The translations under genes were made by a program, and so were the position numbers. Shown here piece by piece: positions 29,125 to 39,160 of a stretch of 64,000 nt of DNA. Position 1 is the stretch's first letter, and the number at the start of each line of letters is the position of its first letter. The stretch spans positions 1,798,001 to 1,862,000 of the forward strand of contig NKJC01000001.1 of NCBI GenBank assembly GCA_002256435.1. Direction: 5' to 3'. The notes under the pieces were generated by a model. That model was not told the DNA's origin, made no database searches, and saw only the letters and a list, made by a program, of their open reading frames with translations. The stretch comes from Chitinophagaceae bacterium BSSC1 (GTDB lineage: Bacteria; Bacteroidota; Bacteroidia; Chitinophagales; Chitinophagaceae).

Positions 29125-32022
29125 ATGAAAAGACTTGGTTTAATACTAGTGTTTTTCTCCCTTGCATTCAGCGGTGCTGCGCAACTGTTGACAAGTCTTC
29201 CTGAATTCATACAGGAATCATCTACTACTATTGAGATAACTGCAGATGCTACAAAAGGTAATGCGGCTTTAAATAATTATACGCCAACTACTGATGTATA
29301 TGTACATATTGGATGTATCACCAATTTGAGTACCAGCAGCTCAGATTGGAAATATTCAAAATTTACTTGGGCTACTACTCCTGCAGCAGCACAAGCTACC
29401 TACCTTGGAAACAATAAATGGAAATATACCATCACAGGTGGATTAAGAACTTTTTTTGGCATCACTAATGCAAGTGAGAAGATTTTAAAAATTGCTATCA
29501 TATTTAGAACTGGAACCGGTAGTAAGCAATTAGGTAACTCTGATAATAGTGATATGTATGTGCCCGTTTACGACGCCGGAAATTATGTTCGAATTACGGA
29601 TCCGTTTAGACAAGCAAACTACACTCCAGTTGTAGAGCCCATTACTAAAACCATTGGTCAAACTATAGCCATTACTGCCAAAAGCAGTACTGCTGCAGAT
29701 TTGAAATTGTATTTTAATGGTACCCAAGTTGCTTCTCAAACAGCGGCAACTACTATTAGTAATACGCCAACTATTACTACTAGTGGTAATCAAGTAATCA
29801 TTGCTGAGTCAGTGATTGGAAATAGCTCGGTGAGGGATACTGTCAATTTTTTTGTTGCCAATACCACAGTGGTTGCGCCATTGCCCAATGGTGTAAAACA
29901 AGGAATTAATTATGAATCTGGAGACACTTCTGTGACCCTAGTTTTATATGCCCCTTTAAAAACAAGGGTAACTGTTGTGGGTGATTTTAATAACTGGACT
30001 GAAGACAGTAAATACCAAATGAATCAAACCCCAGATGGCAATAACTATTGGGTAAGAATTACTGGTTTAACAAAAGGAACAGAATACGCTTATCAATTTA
30101 TAGTTGACGGCAGTTTGAAAATTGCCGATTACAATACCGAGAAAATTTTGGATCCTTCTAATGATCCATTTATTTCAGCTGCTACTTATCCCAATCTCAA
30201 AGCATATCCCACAGGAAAGACAACGGGCATTGTGAGTATTTTACAAACCGGTAAAACTGCCTATAATTGGCAGGTAGCCAATTTTAAAAGACCTGACAAA
30301 CGCAACCTAGTTATTTATGAAATGCTGGTCCGAGATTTTGTTGCTACTCAAAATTTTCAAACAGTAAAAGATACCCTTAGCTATCTAAAAAGACTGGGAG
30401 TAAACGCTATAGAAGTAATGCCTTTTAATGAGTTTGAAGGCAATAGCAGTTGGGGTTATAATCCTAGTTTTTATTTTGCTCCTGACAAGGCATATGGCAA
30501 TGAAACGGCATTGCGTCAGTTCATTGATGAGTGTCATAAACAAGGCATTGCCGTAATCATGGACATGGTGCTCAACCATTCATTTGGTCAGTCTCCCATG
30601 GTGCAATTGTATTGGGATGCAGCCAATAGCAGACCAGCTACTAATAGCCCTTGGTTTAATCCGGTTGCCAAACACCCATTTAATGTGGGCTATGATTTTA
30701 ACCACGAATCTCAAGCTACCAAAGATTTTACTGATAGGGTGATGGAACACTGGATGACCCAATACAAAATAGATGGCTTCCGTTGGGATTTGTCAAAAGG
30801 ATTTACACAAGTAGATAATTTGAATAATGTAGGTGCATGGGGTAATTATGACGGAACCAGGGTGGCAATTTGGAAAAGGATTTATGACAAATTGCAAACC
30901 ATTTCTACTGATGCTTATTGCATATTAGAACATTTTGCCGCTAATCAAGAAGAGATTGAATTGTCTAATTATGGCATGCTATTATGGGGTAATGCCAATT
31001 ACCAATTTAACCAATCTAGCATGGGTTATAGCAGTGGTTCAGATTTTCAAAACGCCATTTTCAATAGTAGTGCCAAGGGTTGGTCCAAACCACATTTGGT
31101 GGCTTATATGGAAAGCCATGATGAAGAAAGATTAAACTATAAGAATGTCAATTTTGGGAATAGCGCTGGTGCTTATAATATCAAAGACCCTGCAACTGCA
31201 CTCAAAAGAAATGAAATGGCCACCGCTTTTTGGGCCATGATTCCTGGTCCAAAAATGATCTGGCAATTTGGTGAGTTGGGATATGATTATTCTATTAATA
31301 CTTGCAGTGATGGAGTTACTGTTGATGCCAATAATTGTAGACTTAGTACCAAGCCCATCAAATGGGATTATTATAATGTAACTGGCAGAAGAGCATTGTT
31401 TGAAGTTTACAAACAATTGTTGGCGCTGAAAAAAACACCTAATTATTTGACTACATTTACCACAAGTAATGTTACTTATGATTTAGGCGGAAATACCAAA
31501 TGGATGAAACTGGTAACTGACAGTTTAAATGTTGTGGTAGTTGGTAATTTTGACGTAGTTGCCAATACAGTCAATGTGGCTTTCCCTAACGCAGGTACTT
31601 GGTATAGTTATTTAACAGGTACTAGCAGAACAGCAACTGGCACAAATGAAACACTGAGCTTACAGCCAGGCGAGTATTATGTATATACCAATAAAGACGT
31701 TCGCAACACGGTTTCAACTGCCTTGTTTACACCTAGCATTCCTGCCATTGATTTGTCTTTAAGGGTAATGCCCAACCCAGTAAAAGAACAAGCTATTGTG
31801 AGCTATAATCTGCCTGAAAGTGGTAAAGTTTCTTTGCAATTATTATCAATGAATGGCGGCCGTATTGGAAATCTGTTTCAAGGTGTTCAATCAAAGGGTC
31901 CGCATACAGCACCTATTAATACGGTTACAAATCCATTCAAACAATATGCACCAGGTGTATATCTATTACAGTTAACTATTAATGGCAAACAACAAACAAC
32001 AAAATTTATCATAACACATTAA
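29125..32022 (+). CDS. Secreted GH13 alpha-amylase with type IX secretion sorting domain
   Basis: The start at 29125 gives a proper signal peptide (MKRLGLILVFFSLAFSGAAQ); a frame opening at 29044 would translate the operators. The 965 residues comprise an N-terminal beta domain common to these amylases (about 22-150), an Ig-like spacer, a CBM48/isoamylase-N-like domain (about 258-345, with VVGDFNNWTED), and a GH13 barrel. Region I is DMVLNH (480-485). Catalytic residues are Asp555 in DGFRWD, Glu602 in CILEH and Asp666 in ESHDEER. The end (about 880-965) is a type A sorting domain (RVMPNPVKEQ...YAPGVYLLQL). It should cut starch outside the cell for the following Sus proteins. Confidence 0.93.
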   Translation: MKRLGLILVFFSLAFSGAAQLLTSLPEFIQESSTTIEITADATKGNAALNNYTPTTDVYVHIGCITNLSTSSSDWKYSKFTWATTPAAAQATYLGNNKWKYTITGGLRTFFGITNASEKILKIAIIFRTGTGSKQLGNSDNSDMYVPVYDAGNYVRITDPFRQANYTPVVEPITKTIGQTIAITAKSSTAADLKLYFNGTQVASQTAATTISNTPTITTSGNQVIIAESVIGNSSVRDTVNFFVANTTVVAPLPNGVKQGINYESGDTSVTLVLYAPLKTRVTVVGDFNNWTEDSKYQMNQTPDGNNYWVRITGLTKGTEYAYQFIVDGSLKIADYNTEKILDPSNDPFISAATYPNLKAYPTGKTTGIVSILQTGKTAYNWQVANFKRPDKRNLVIYEMLVRDFVATQNFQTVKDTLSYLKRLGVNAIEVMPFNEFEGNSSWGYNPSFYFAPDKAYGNETALRQFIDECHKQGIAVIMDMVLNHSFGQSPMVQLYWDAANSRPATNSPWFNPVAKHPFNVGYDFNHESQATKDFTDRVMEHWMTQYKIDGFRWDLSKGFTQVDNLNNVGAWGNYDGTRVAIWKRIYDKLQTISTDAYCILEHFAANQEEIELSNYGMLLWGNANYQFNQSSMGYSSGSDFQNAIFNSSAKGWSKPHLVAYMESHDEERLNYKNVNFGNSAGAYNIKDPATALKRNEMATAFWAMIPGPKMIWQFGELGYDYSINTCSDGVTVDANNCRLSTKPIKWDYYNVTGRRALFEVYKQLLALKKTPNYLTTFTTSNVTYDLGGNTKWMKLVTDSLNVVVVGNFDVVANTVNVAFPNAGTWYSYLTGTSRTATGTNETLSLQPGEYYVYTNKDVRNTVSTALFTPSIPAIDLSLRVMPNPVKEQAIVSYNLPESGKVSLQLLSMNGGRIGNLFQGVQSKGPHTAPINTVTNPFKQYAPGVYLLQLTINGKQQTTKFIITH

Positions 32023-32053
32023 TATATGCATCATTTTTTTAAACATATTGAAT

Positions 32054-32085
32054 GGTTACCAGCACCTGGTTGAGTGCTGATTACC
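32054..32085 (+). other. Hairpin between the amylase and susC
   Basis: CAGCAC (32060-32065) pairs with GTGCTG (32074-32079) around an 8-base loop, with partial extension by GGT/ACC outside. No T run follows, so it is more likely an mRNA processing or stability element than a terminator. Confidence 0.4.
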
Positions 32086-32136
32086 TGTTTCAATTAAAAC
32101 TGCCAACGACCATTTTTATTTTAAAAACCAAGATTT

Positions 32137-35133
32137 ATGAACATTAAACGATTGCTATTTGTCTTTGCTATGGCAATGCTGGCATTTGTAATGCCTGCTC
32201 TGGCTCAAGACAAAGTAGTTACCGGTAAGGTAACTGACTCAAAAGACGGTACGCCACTTGTTGGTGCAACCGTATTGGTTAAAGGAACTTCCATTGGTAT
32301 GTCTACCGATGCTACTGGTTCCTTCTCTTTCAAAGTTCCTGCTTCTGCAACTACATTGGTGATTAGCTCAGTGAGCTATACCGCTAAAGAAGTAGTTATT
32401 GGAACTGGAAGTTTATCTGTGCAATTAGATCAAGTCAACGCTGCTCTGAATGAAGTAGTAGTGATTGGTTATGGTTCTGCACGTAAGAAAGATTTAACAG
32501 GTTCTGTGGTTAGTATCTCTGCCAAGGAATTTAACAAAGGAGCCATTACAACTCCGGAACAATTGATTTCTGGTAAAGCTGCTGGTGTGCAGATTACTTC
32601 TAATGGTGGAGCACCTGGTGCAGGTAGTACTATCCGTATTCGTGGTGGTGCTTCTTTGAACGCTAGTAATGATCCATTGATTGTAGTTGATGGAGTTCCA
32701 TTGAGCAACAATGGCATTAGTGGTCAAGCAAATCCTTTGTCTTTGATCAACCCTAACGATATTGAAAACTTTACCATTTTAAAAGACGCTTCTGCCACTG
32801 CTATTTATGGTGCTAGGGGTTCTAATGGTGTTATCTTAATCACAACTAAGAAAGGTGCAAAAGGTATTCCTAAATTTACTTTCAGTTCTCAGTTAGCTAT
32901 TCAAACACCTACCAAACAAGTAGATGTTATGAGTGCTGATCAGTTTAAAGCTTTGGTAAACAAAAATGGTAATGCTGCTCAGATTGCTTTGTTGGGATCT
33001 GCTAATACAAACTGGCAAGACCAAATTTATCAAACAGCAATTGGAACTGACAACAACTTTGGTGTTTCTGGTGCTATTAAGAATATTCCTTACCGCGTTT
33101 CTTTGGGTTATTTGAACCAAGACGGTATCTTAAAATCTGGTAACCTTGAAAGAACCAGTTTGGCTATTAACCTAAGCCCTAAGTTTTTCAATGACCATCT
33201 TGCCGTTAACCTGAGCGTTTTGGGAACTTCAAGCAAATCAAAATTTGCAAACGAAGGAGCCATTGGTGCAGCGGTTACTTTTGATCCTACCAAACCAGTT
33301 ACTTCTGGTAACAATCGTTTTGGTGGATATTGGGAATGGCTTGACCCAACTTCTATTAGTGGTTTAAAAGGTCTTTCTCCAAAAAACCCATTGGGTATTT
33401 TGTTGCAGAATGACAACCGTAGTAAAGTACAACGTAGTGTGGGTAGTGCTCAGATTGATTACAAACTGCATTTCTTACCTGACTTACATGTTAAAGTGAA
33501 TGCTAGCTATGATATCTCTCATAGTGAAGGAACCGTGAAAGTGACTGACAGTGCAGCATCTTCTTACAAACGTTTCCAAGACGCGACTAATGCGTATAAG
33601 AGTGGTGTGAACAACAATTACAAACAAGATGTTTCAAACACTTTCTTGCAATTGTATCTGAACTATGTGAAGAATTTCAAATCTATTGATAGCCGTTTAG
33701 ATGTTATGGGAGGTTATGAATACAATAACTATTTGACTACCAACTACAACTATGCAGACTACAGTTCTGATGGAACAAAACGTCCTAACTCAGATCCTAA
33801 CTTTGCATTTGACAAACCTGAGAATACCATCCTTTCTTGGTTTGGTAGGATGAACTTTACCATTCAGAACAAGTATATCATTACGGCAACATTCCGTAGA
33901 GATGGATCTTCTAGGTTTAGCCCAAGTAACCGTTGGGGTAACTTCCCTTCAGGAGCTTTTGCTTGGAAAATGAAAGAAGAAGATTTCTTGAAAGATGTTG
34001 ACGTGATCTCTGATATGAAATTCCGTATTGGTTATGGTATCACTGGTCAACAAGATGGTATTGGTAACTATGATTATATTACCAATTACTTCAAGAGCGA
34101 AACAACTGCTCAATACCAGTTTGGAAATACTTTCTACCAAATGTATCGCCCAGCGGGCTACTATGCTAACAGGAAATGGGAACAAACTGCTTCCTTTAAC
34201 GTGGCATTGGATTATGGTTTATTCAACAACAGGGTAACCGGTTCAATTGAATACTATAATAGAAAAACAACTGACTTGTTAAACTTGATTACCCAACCAG
34301 CAGGTACCAACTTCTCTAACCAGATTGTTGCCAACGTTGGTGATATGGAAAACAAGGGTGTGGAATTTAGTTTGAATGCAACTCCAGTTAGAACCAAGAG
34401 TTTGGTTTGGGATTTTGGATTCAACATTACTTATAACCAAAATACCATTACCAAGTTGACTATCTCTGAAGATCCTAACTATCCTGGTAATTTGTATGGT
34501 GGTATTTCTGGTGGTACTGGTAATAGCATCCTGATTAACTCAGTAGGTTATCCTAGAGGTTCTTTCTATGCTTATCAGCAAGTGTATGACAAAGCAGGTA
34601 ACCCAATTGATAACTTGTTTGCAGACAGAAACCGTGATGGTTTGGTGAGTGACAAGGATCTTTATCGTTACAAGAATCCAGATCCAAAAGTATTCTTAGG
34701 TCTAAATTCTAATATCACTTACAATAAGTGGAATGCAGGATTTGTAATGAGAGCGCATTTGGATAACTACTTGTACAACAACGTAGCATCTAGCACTGGA
34801 ACCATTCGTAACGTATTGAATCCGCTTAATTTCTTGAGCAATGGTTCAACAGATGTTTTGGCTACTAATTTTAGTGGAAATGGTTCTCAATATTACCTAT
34901 CTGACTATTATATCCAAAATGCTTCTTTCTTGAGAATGGATAATATTTATGTGGGTTACAATTTTGGAAAAATATTTCATGACAAAGCCAACCTTCGTTT
35001 AGGAGCCAACGTACAGAACGTGTTTGTGATTACCAAATACAAGGGTACTGATCCTGAAATCAACGGTGGAATTGACAACAATTTCTATCCAAGACCAAGG
35101 ACTTATGCTTTGAGCCTGAACCTTGATTTCTAA
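32137..35133 (+). CDS. SusC-like TonB-dependent outer-membrane transporter (starch locus)
   Basis: The 998-residue protein has a signal peptide (cleavage after PALAQ), a carboxypeptidase-regulatory-like domain (VTGKVTDSKDGTPLVGATVLVKG), a TonB-box-like LNEVVVIGYGSARKKDLTGSV, a plug with GGAPGAGSTIRIRGGASLNASNDPLIVVDGVP (in parts) and a 22-strand barrel ending in LSLNLDF. SusC proteins import oligosaccharides across the outer membrane with a SusD lid. It lies 114 bases after the amylase and 35 bases before the chosen susD start, so starch or maltodextrin is the inferred cargo. Confidence 0.93.
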   Translation: MNIKRLLFVFAMAMLAFVMPALAQDKVVTGKVTDSKDGTPLVGATVLVKGTSIGMSTDATGSFSFKVPASATTLVISSVSYTAKEVVIGTGSLSVQLDQVNAALNEVVVIGYGSARKKDLTGSVVSISAKEFNKGAITTPEQLISGKAAGVQITSNGGAPGAGSTIRIRGGASLNASNDPLIVVDGVPLSNNGISGQANPLSLINPNDIENFTILKDASATAIYGARGSNGVILITTKKGAKGIPKFTFSSQLAIQTPTKQVDVMSADQFKALVNKNGNAAQIALLGSANTNWQDQIYQTAIGTDNNFGVSGAIKNIPYRVSLGYLNQDGILKSGNLERTSLAINLSPKFFNDHLAVNLSVLGTSSKSKFANEGAIGAAVTFDPTKPVTSGNNRFGGYWEWLDPTSISGLKGLSPKNPLGILLQNDNRSKVQRSVGSAQIDYKLHFLPDLHVKVNASYDISHSEGTVKVTDSAASSYKRFQDATNAYKSGVNNNYKQDVSNTFLQLYLNYVKNFKSIDSRLDVMGGYEYNNYLTTNYNYADYSSDGTKRPNSDPNFAFDKPENTILSWFGRMNFTIQNKYIITATFRRDGSSRFSPSNRWGNFPSGAFAWKMKEEDFLKDVDVISDMKFRIGYGITGQQDGIGNYDYITNYFKSETTAQYQFGNTFYQMYRPAGYYANRKWEQTASFNVALDYGLFNNRVTGSIEYYNRKTTDLLNLITQPAGTNFSNQIVANVGDMENKGVEFSLNATPVRTKSLVWDFGFNITYNQNTITKLTISEDPNYPGNLYGGISGGTGNSILINSVGYPRGSFYAYQQVYDKAGNPIDNLFADRNRDGLVSDKDLYRYKNPDPKVFLGLNSNITYNKWNAGFVMRAHLDNYLYNNVASSTGTIRNVLNPLNFLSNGSTDVLATNFSGNGSQYYLSDYYIQNASFLRMDNIYVGYNFGKIFHDKANLRLGANVQNVFVITKYKGTDPEINGGIDNNFYPRPRTYALSLNLDF

Positions 35134-35168
35134 TATCCATGCAAATACAAACAATTAAAAAATTCTTT

Positions 35169-36752
35169 ATGAAACATAATTTTTTCAAAAAACTAATGGT
35201 GATAGGCTTTGCGGCGGGCACCCTGGTTTCCTGCTCTAAAAAGCTGGACCTGACCCCAACCAATGGTACTACTGCTGCAATAGTTTATAGCACCCCATTG
35301 GGCTATACTCAAGCCATGGCCAAAGTCTATGGTAGTTTTGCCTTAACTGGTAACACAGGACCTGCAGGTAATGGAGACGTACAAGGTATTGATGAAGGTA
35401 CATCTGACTTTTATCGTCTTTATTGGAAAGCTCAAGAATTAAGTACTGATGAAGCTGTAGTAGCTTGGGGTGATCCTGGTATTCAGGATTTCCACAAAAT
35501 GAACTGGACTTCTGACAACCCAATGTTAAAGGGATTGTACTATCGTTCTTATTACCAAATTACTTTGTGTAATGACTTTATTAACCAAGCATCTGATGCC
35601 AATCTTTCTTCAAGAGGAATCTCTGGTGCAGACGCTGATAAGATCAAAAAATATCGTGCAGAAGCAAGGTTCTTAAGAGCCTATCAATATGCTGTATTGA
35701 TGGATTTATTTGGACCAGTTCCTATGGCAACAGAAAAAGACCCATTGGGTAGTTTTCTTCCTACACAGTCTAAACGTTCTGAAGTATTTAGCTACGTAGA
35801 ATCAGAGTTAAAAGCAATTGAATCAGAACTAGTAGACGCAAAAGCCAACGAATATGGCCGTGCCGATAAAGCTGCTGCTTGGTCTTTGCTATCTAGAATC
35901 TATTTAAATGCTGCTGTTTATACTGGCACACCTAAATACACTGAAGCTGCAACTTATGCTAAGAAAGTAATTGATGCTGGATATAGTCTAGTAGCAAACT
36001 ATCCTTGGTTAATGCGCGCCGACAACCATTTAAACACCAGTGAATTTATTCTGTCTATTAATTATGACGGTTTAAAAACGCAAGGTTATGGTGGTACTAC
36101 TTTTATGTGCCATGCTTCTCTAGGTGGTTCACAGAACGCTGGTGACTATGGTTTGGACTTTTCTTGGGGCGGTATCCGCACTACTAAAAACTTGCCAGCT
36201 TTATTCCCAGACGTAACTGGTGCTAAAGACAAACGTGCACAATTCTATACCGCAGGTCAAAATTTAGATATCAATGACTTGACCTCATTTACAGATGGAT
36301 ATGCCATTACAAAATTCATCAATAAAACAAGGGCAGGTGCCAATGGCTCTAACCAAACCTTTGCAGATATTGATATGCCATTATTCCGTTTGGGTGAAGT
36401 TTATCTTAATTATGCTGAAGCTGTATTAAGAGGTTCAACAGTTGGTGATAAAGCAACTGCCATTACTTATATCAACAACCTTCGTGTACGTGCTTATGGT
36501 AATACCACTGGTAATGTTGCTGATATTGACCTGAACTTTATTTTGGATGAAAGAGCTAGAGAATTGTATTGGGAAGGATTCCGTAGAACTGACTTAATTC
36601 GCTTTGGCAAATTTGTTGAAAGCAGTTATCTCTGGCCTTGGAAAGGTGGCGTAAAAGATGGTACTTCAGTGGGTGATTTCCGTAAATTATTCCCTATACC
36701 TTCTTCAGATGTTTCTTCTAACGTGAACTTGAAACAGAATCCTGGATATTAA
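35169..36752 (+). CDS. SusD-like starch-binding lipoprotein
   Basis: The ATG at 35169 gives a 22-residue lipoprotein signal (MKHNFFKKLM..., lipobox LVSC); an in-frame ATG at 35139 is also possible. The 527-residue RagB/SusD protein has the helical TPR-like N-terminal region (KYRAEARFLRAYQYAVLMDLFGPVPM) and the conserved C-terminal part (LNFILDERARELYWEGFRRTDLIRFGKF). It binds glycan at the surface and closes the SusC pore. Confidence 0.92.
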   Translation: MKHNFFKKLMVIGFAAGTLVSCSKKLDLTPTNGTTAAIVYSTPLGYTQAMAKVYGSFALTGNTGPAGNGDVQGIDEGTSDFYRLYWKAQELSTDEAVVAWGDPGIQDFHKMNWTSDNPMLKGLYYRSYYQITLCNDFINQASDANLSSRGISGADADKIKKYRAEARFLRAYQYAVLMDLFGPVPMATEKDPLGSFLPTQSKRSEVFSYVESELKAIESELVDAKANEYGRADKAAAWSLLSRIYLNAAVYTGTPKYTEAATYAKKVIDAGYSLVANYPWLMRADNHLNTSEFILSINYDGLKTQGYGGTTFMCHASLGGSQNAGDYGLDFSWGGIRTTKNLPALFPDVTGAKDKRAQFYTAGQNLDINDLTSFTDGYAITKFINKTRAGANGSNQTFADIDMPLFRLGEVYLNYAEAVLRGSTVGDKATAITYINNLRVRAYGNTTGNVADIDLNFILDERARELYWEGFRRTDLIRFGKFVESSYLWPWKGGVKDGTSVGDFRKLFPIPSSDVSSNVNLKQNPGY

Positions 36753-36786
36753 TACAACCACTAACAAAAAATTTAAATCATAAATT

Positions 36787-37614
36787 ATGAAAACATTACT
36801 CTCAAAGCTGTTTTTCATATGCGCAACAGCCACCCTATTTGTTGCATGTACAAAAGACGAAGCAAGGGAATCTTTTCTGGGAGGCAAGGAGCCGGTATTA
36901 ACCGCTAGTGCCACCACCAGCATACCTTTGGCCTTTGTTGACAAAGACAAGAATGCAGTTACTTTTAACTGGACAAATCCTAATTATCAGTTTGCTTCAG
37001 GTGTAAGTTCTCAAGACGTTACATATACTATGGAAATTGATGTTACTGGAAATAATTTTGCTGGTGCAGGGAAACAAACTGTTTCAATTGCAAAAGATCT
37101 TTCTGTATCATTTACACAGAGTGTGTTCAATGATTACTTATTGAATCAATTGCAATTAGCTCCAAACGTAAGCAAGAGTATTGACGTACGTGTTACAGCT
37201 TCTTTGTCATCAGTTGTTTCTAAACTGGTTTCAAATACAATGAAGTTTAACGTAACGCCTTATGCTATTCCTCCAAAAGTAACGCCACCAACTTCAGGTG
37301 AATTATATATTACTGGTTCTGCTTTGGCAAGTGATTGGACAAATACACCACCTACAACACAAAAATTCACCAAGGTAAATGCTACCTTATATGAATTAAC
37401 CGTTGCTTTAAAAGGCGGTAACTCCTATACCTTCTTGTCTACTTTTGGCTCTTGGAATGACAAGTATAGTATTGCCATCAAGAACAATCCTGATGCAGTA
37501 AATGGTGGAGATTTTCAGTGGCAGGGTGAAGATATTATGGCTCCGGCAGCTAGCGGAAACTACAAGATTTCTGTTGACTTCCAGAGGGGTAAATTTACCG
37601 TAACCAAACAATAG
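36787..37614 (+). CDS. SusE-like outer-membrane starch-binding lipoprotein (short form)
   Basis: The 275-residue lipoprotein (signal with lipobox FVAC) has an N-terminal SusE domain (about 30-150: LTASATTSIPLAFVDKDKNAVTFNWTNPNY) and a single starch-binding module (about 168-275: ELYITGSALASDWTNTPPTTQKF). Bacteroides SusE has two such modules after its N-terminal domain, so this is a reduced version. It lies 34 bases after susD and 39 bases before its longer paralogue. Confidence 0.85.
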   Translation: MKTLLSKLFFICATATLFVACTKDEARESFLGGKEPVLTASATTSIPLAFVDKDKNAVTFNWTNPNYQFASGVSSQDVTYTMEIDVTGNNFAGAGKQTVSIAKDLSVSFTQSVFNDYLLNQLQLAPNVSKSIDVRVTASLSSVVSKLVSNTMKFNVTPYAIPPKVTPPTSGELYITGSALASDWTNTPPTTQKFTKVNATLYELTVALKGGNSYTFLSTFGSWNDKYSIAIKNNPDAVNGGDFQWQGEDIMAPAASGNYKISVDFQRGKFTVTKQ

Positions 37615-37653
37615 TGTTCCAGCCCCAATCAATAAACCAATAAAAAAAAGATC

Positions 37654-39042
37654 ATGAAAAAAATATTCAAACTACTTTTTGTTGCAGCTAGCATCATAGT
37701 TCTTGGTGCTTCCTGTGAGAAGGTTGGAACACTGCCGGTATATGCGCCTGCAGCGGGTGGTGCGGTGTTGACTGCATCAACGCCTACCATTGCAGCGGTA
37801 CCTGCCGATTCCAATAAAACTGGAATTGTGTTTACTTGGACAAGGCCTTCTTATTCAGTAGACAGTAGCAACCAGAAATTCATCATTGAAATGTCTCCTT
37901 CTACCAGCAGTTTTAGTACAAAGGCTAGCAAAACAATTGTGACTTCTTTGACTACTTCATTTACCAACAAAGACATCAATCTGATTGCTCGTTCTTGGGG
38001 TTTTGAATTTAATAAAACCTATGACGTAGACGTGCGTATCATTTCTTCTTTCTTGAACAACAATGAGCAATTGAGCTCTAATGTTGTGAAATTGAAAGTA
38101 ACACCATATGTGGTTCCTCCTAAAGTAACCCTTCCTAGTTCTAAGGAATTATACTTAGTTGGTAGCGCAACTGCTGGTGGATGGGGTAACCCCGTACCAG
38201 ATAGGGCACAGAAATTCAACCGTTTGGATTCTGTTACATATCAAGGAACTTTCTATTTAAATGGCGGTGGCGAGTATTTAATGCTACCAGTAAATGGAGA
38301 TTGGACCAACAAATATTCAGTAGCAAGTAGTGCAACTCCAGGTTTAAATGCCGGTGGTTCATTTGGTTACAATTTGAGCAGCAATTTCCCTGGCCCAGCT
38401 AAATCTGGTACTTATACCATTACTGCTGATTTCCAGAATGGTTTGTTCACCGTTGTGAAAGTAAGTGAATATGGTTTGCTTTGGATTCCTGGTGATTACC
38501 AAGGTTGGAATCCTGCTACTGCTCCTCAATTGGGTTCTCCTAAAGCAGATGGTGTATTTGAAGGATATATCAATTTCCCAGCTGGTGGAACTTTTGAATT
38601 CAAAATGAATAAGACTCCTGATTGGAGCAATTCATTGGGTGATGCAGGAAATGGTGGCCTAAGCGGTAGTGGCGGTAATTTAACCGTTCCTGGCGCAGGT
38701 TATTATAAAATCAACGCAAATACCGTAACCAACAAATGGTCCGCTACTAAAACTACCTGGGGTTTAATTGGAAGTTTTGCTCCAAGCAATTGGGGTTCTG
38801 ATGTGAACATGACATATGATGCAGGATCTAATTCTTGGTCAGGTGTTATTACACTTACCGCTACAGACGAATTCAAATTCAGGGCCAATGGTGCCTGGGA
38901 TCTGAACTATGGCGATAAGGGTACTGATGGTAGTTTGGAAGAAGGTGGCGATAACATTAAAGGTTATGCTGCTGGTAAATACAAAGTGACTTTGTTCCTG
39001 AACAATACCAATTACTATACTTATAAGTTGGAAAAACAATAG
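37654..39042 (+). CDS. SusE/SusF-like starch-binding lipoprotein (long form)
   Basis: The 462-residue lipoprotein (lipobox GASC) has an N-terminal SusE domain (about 30-155). Three tandem starch-binding modules follow, starting near ELYLVGSATAGGWG (165), LLWIPGDYQGWNP (275) and TWGLIGSFAPSNWG (368), each with aromatic residues typical of malto-oligosaccharide platforms. Three modules match SusF in Bacteroides. It is the last gene of the starch locus, followed by a strong terminator. Confidence 0.87.
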   Translation: MKKIFKLLFVAASIIVLGASCEKVGTLPVYAPAAGGAVLTASTPTIAAVPADSNKTGIVFTWTRPSYSVDSSNQKFIIEMSPSTSSFSTKASKTIVTSLTTSFTNKDINLIARSWGFEFNKTYDVDVRIISSFLNNNEQLSSNVVKLKVTPYVVPPKVTLPSSKELYLVGSATAGGWGNPVPDRAQKFNRLDSVTYQGTFYLNGGGEYLMLPVNGDWTNKYSVASSATPGLNAGGSFGYNLSSNFPGPAKSGTYTITADFQNGLFTVVKVSEYGLLWIPGDYQGWNPATAPQLGSPKADGVFEGYINFPAGGTFEFKMNKTPDWSNSLGDAGNGGLSGSGGNLTVPGAGYYKINANTVTNKWSATKTTWGLIGSFAPSNWGSDVNMTYDAGSNSWSGVITLTATDEFKFRANGAWDLNYGDKGTDGSLEEGGDNIKGYAAGKYKVTLFLNNTNYYTYKLEKQ

Positions 39043-39061
39043 TCTTTCCAGCCCATTTTTT

Positions 39062-39091
39062 AAGGCGCCCCGATCAAGGGGCGCCTTTTTT
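39062..39091 (+). terminator. Terminator of the starch (sus) operon
   Basis: A 10-bp stem AAGGCGCCCC/GGGGCGCCTT with a GATCAA loop is followed by a run of T residues. Confidence 0.92.
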
Positions 39092-39160
39092 ATACCCCAG
39101 TACAAGCCCGTTTGGCCATTAAGTTTTAAACATTGCTTACATTGCATTGAAACCACGATT

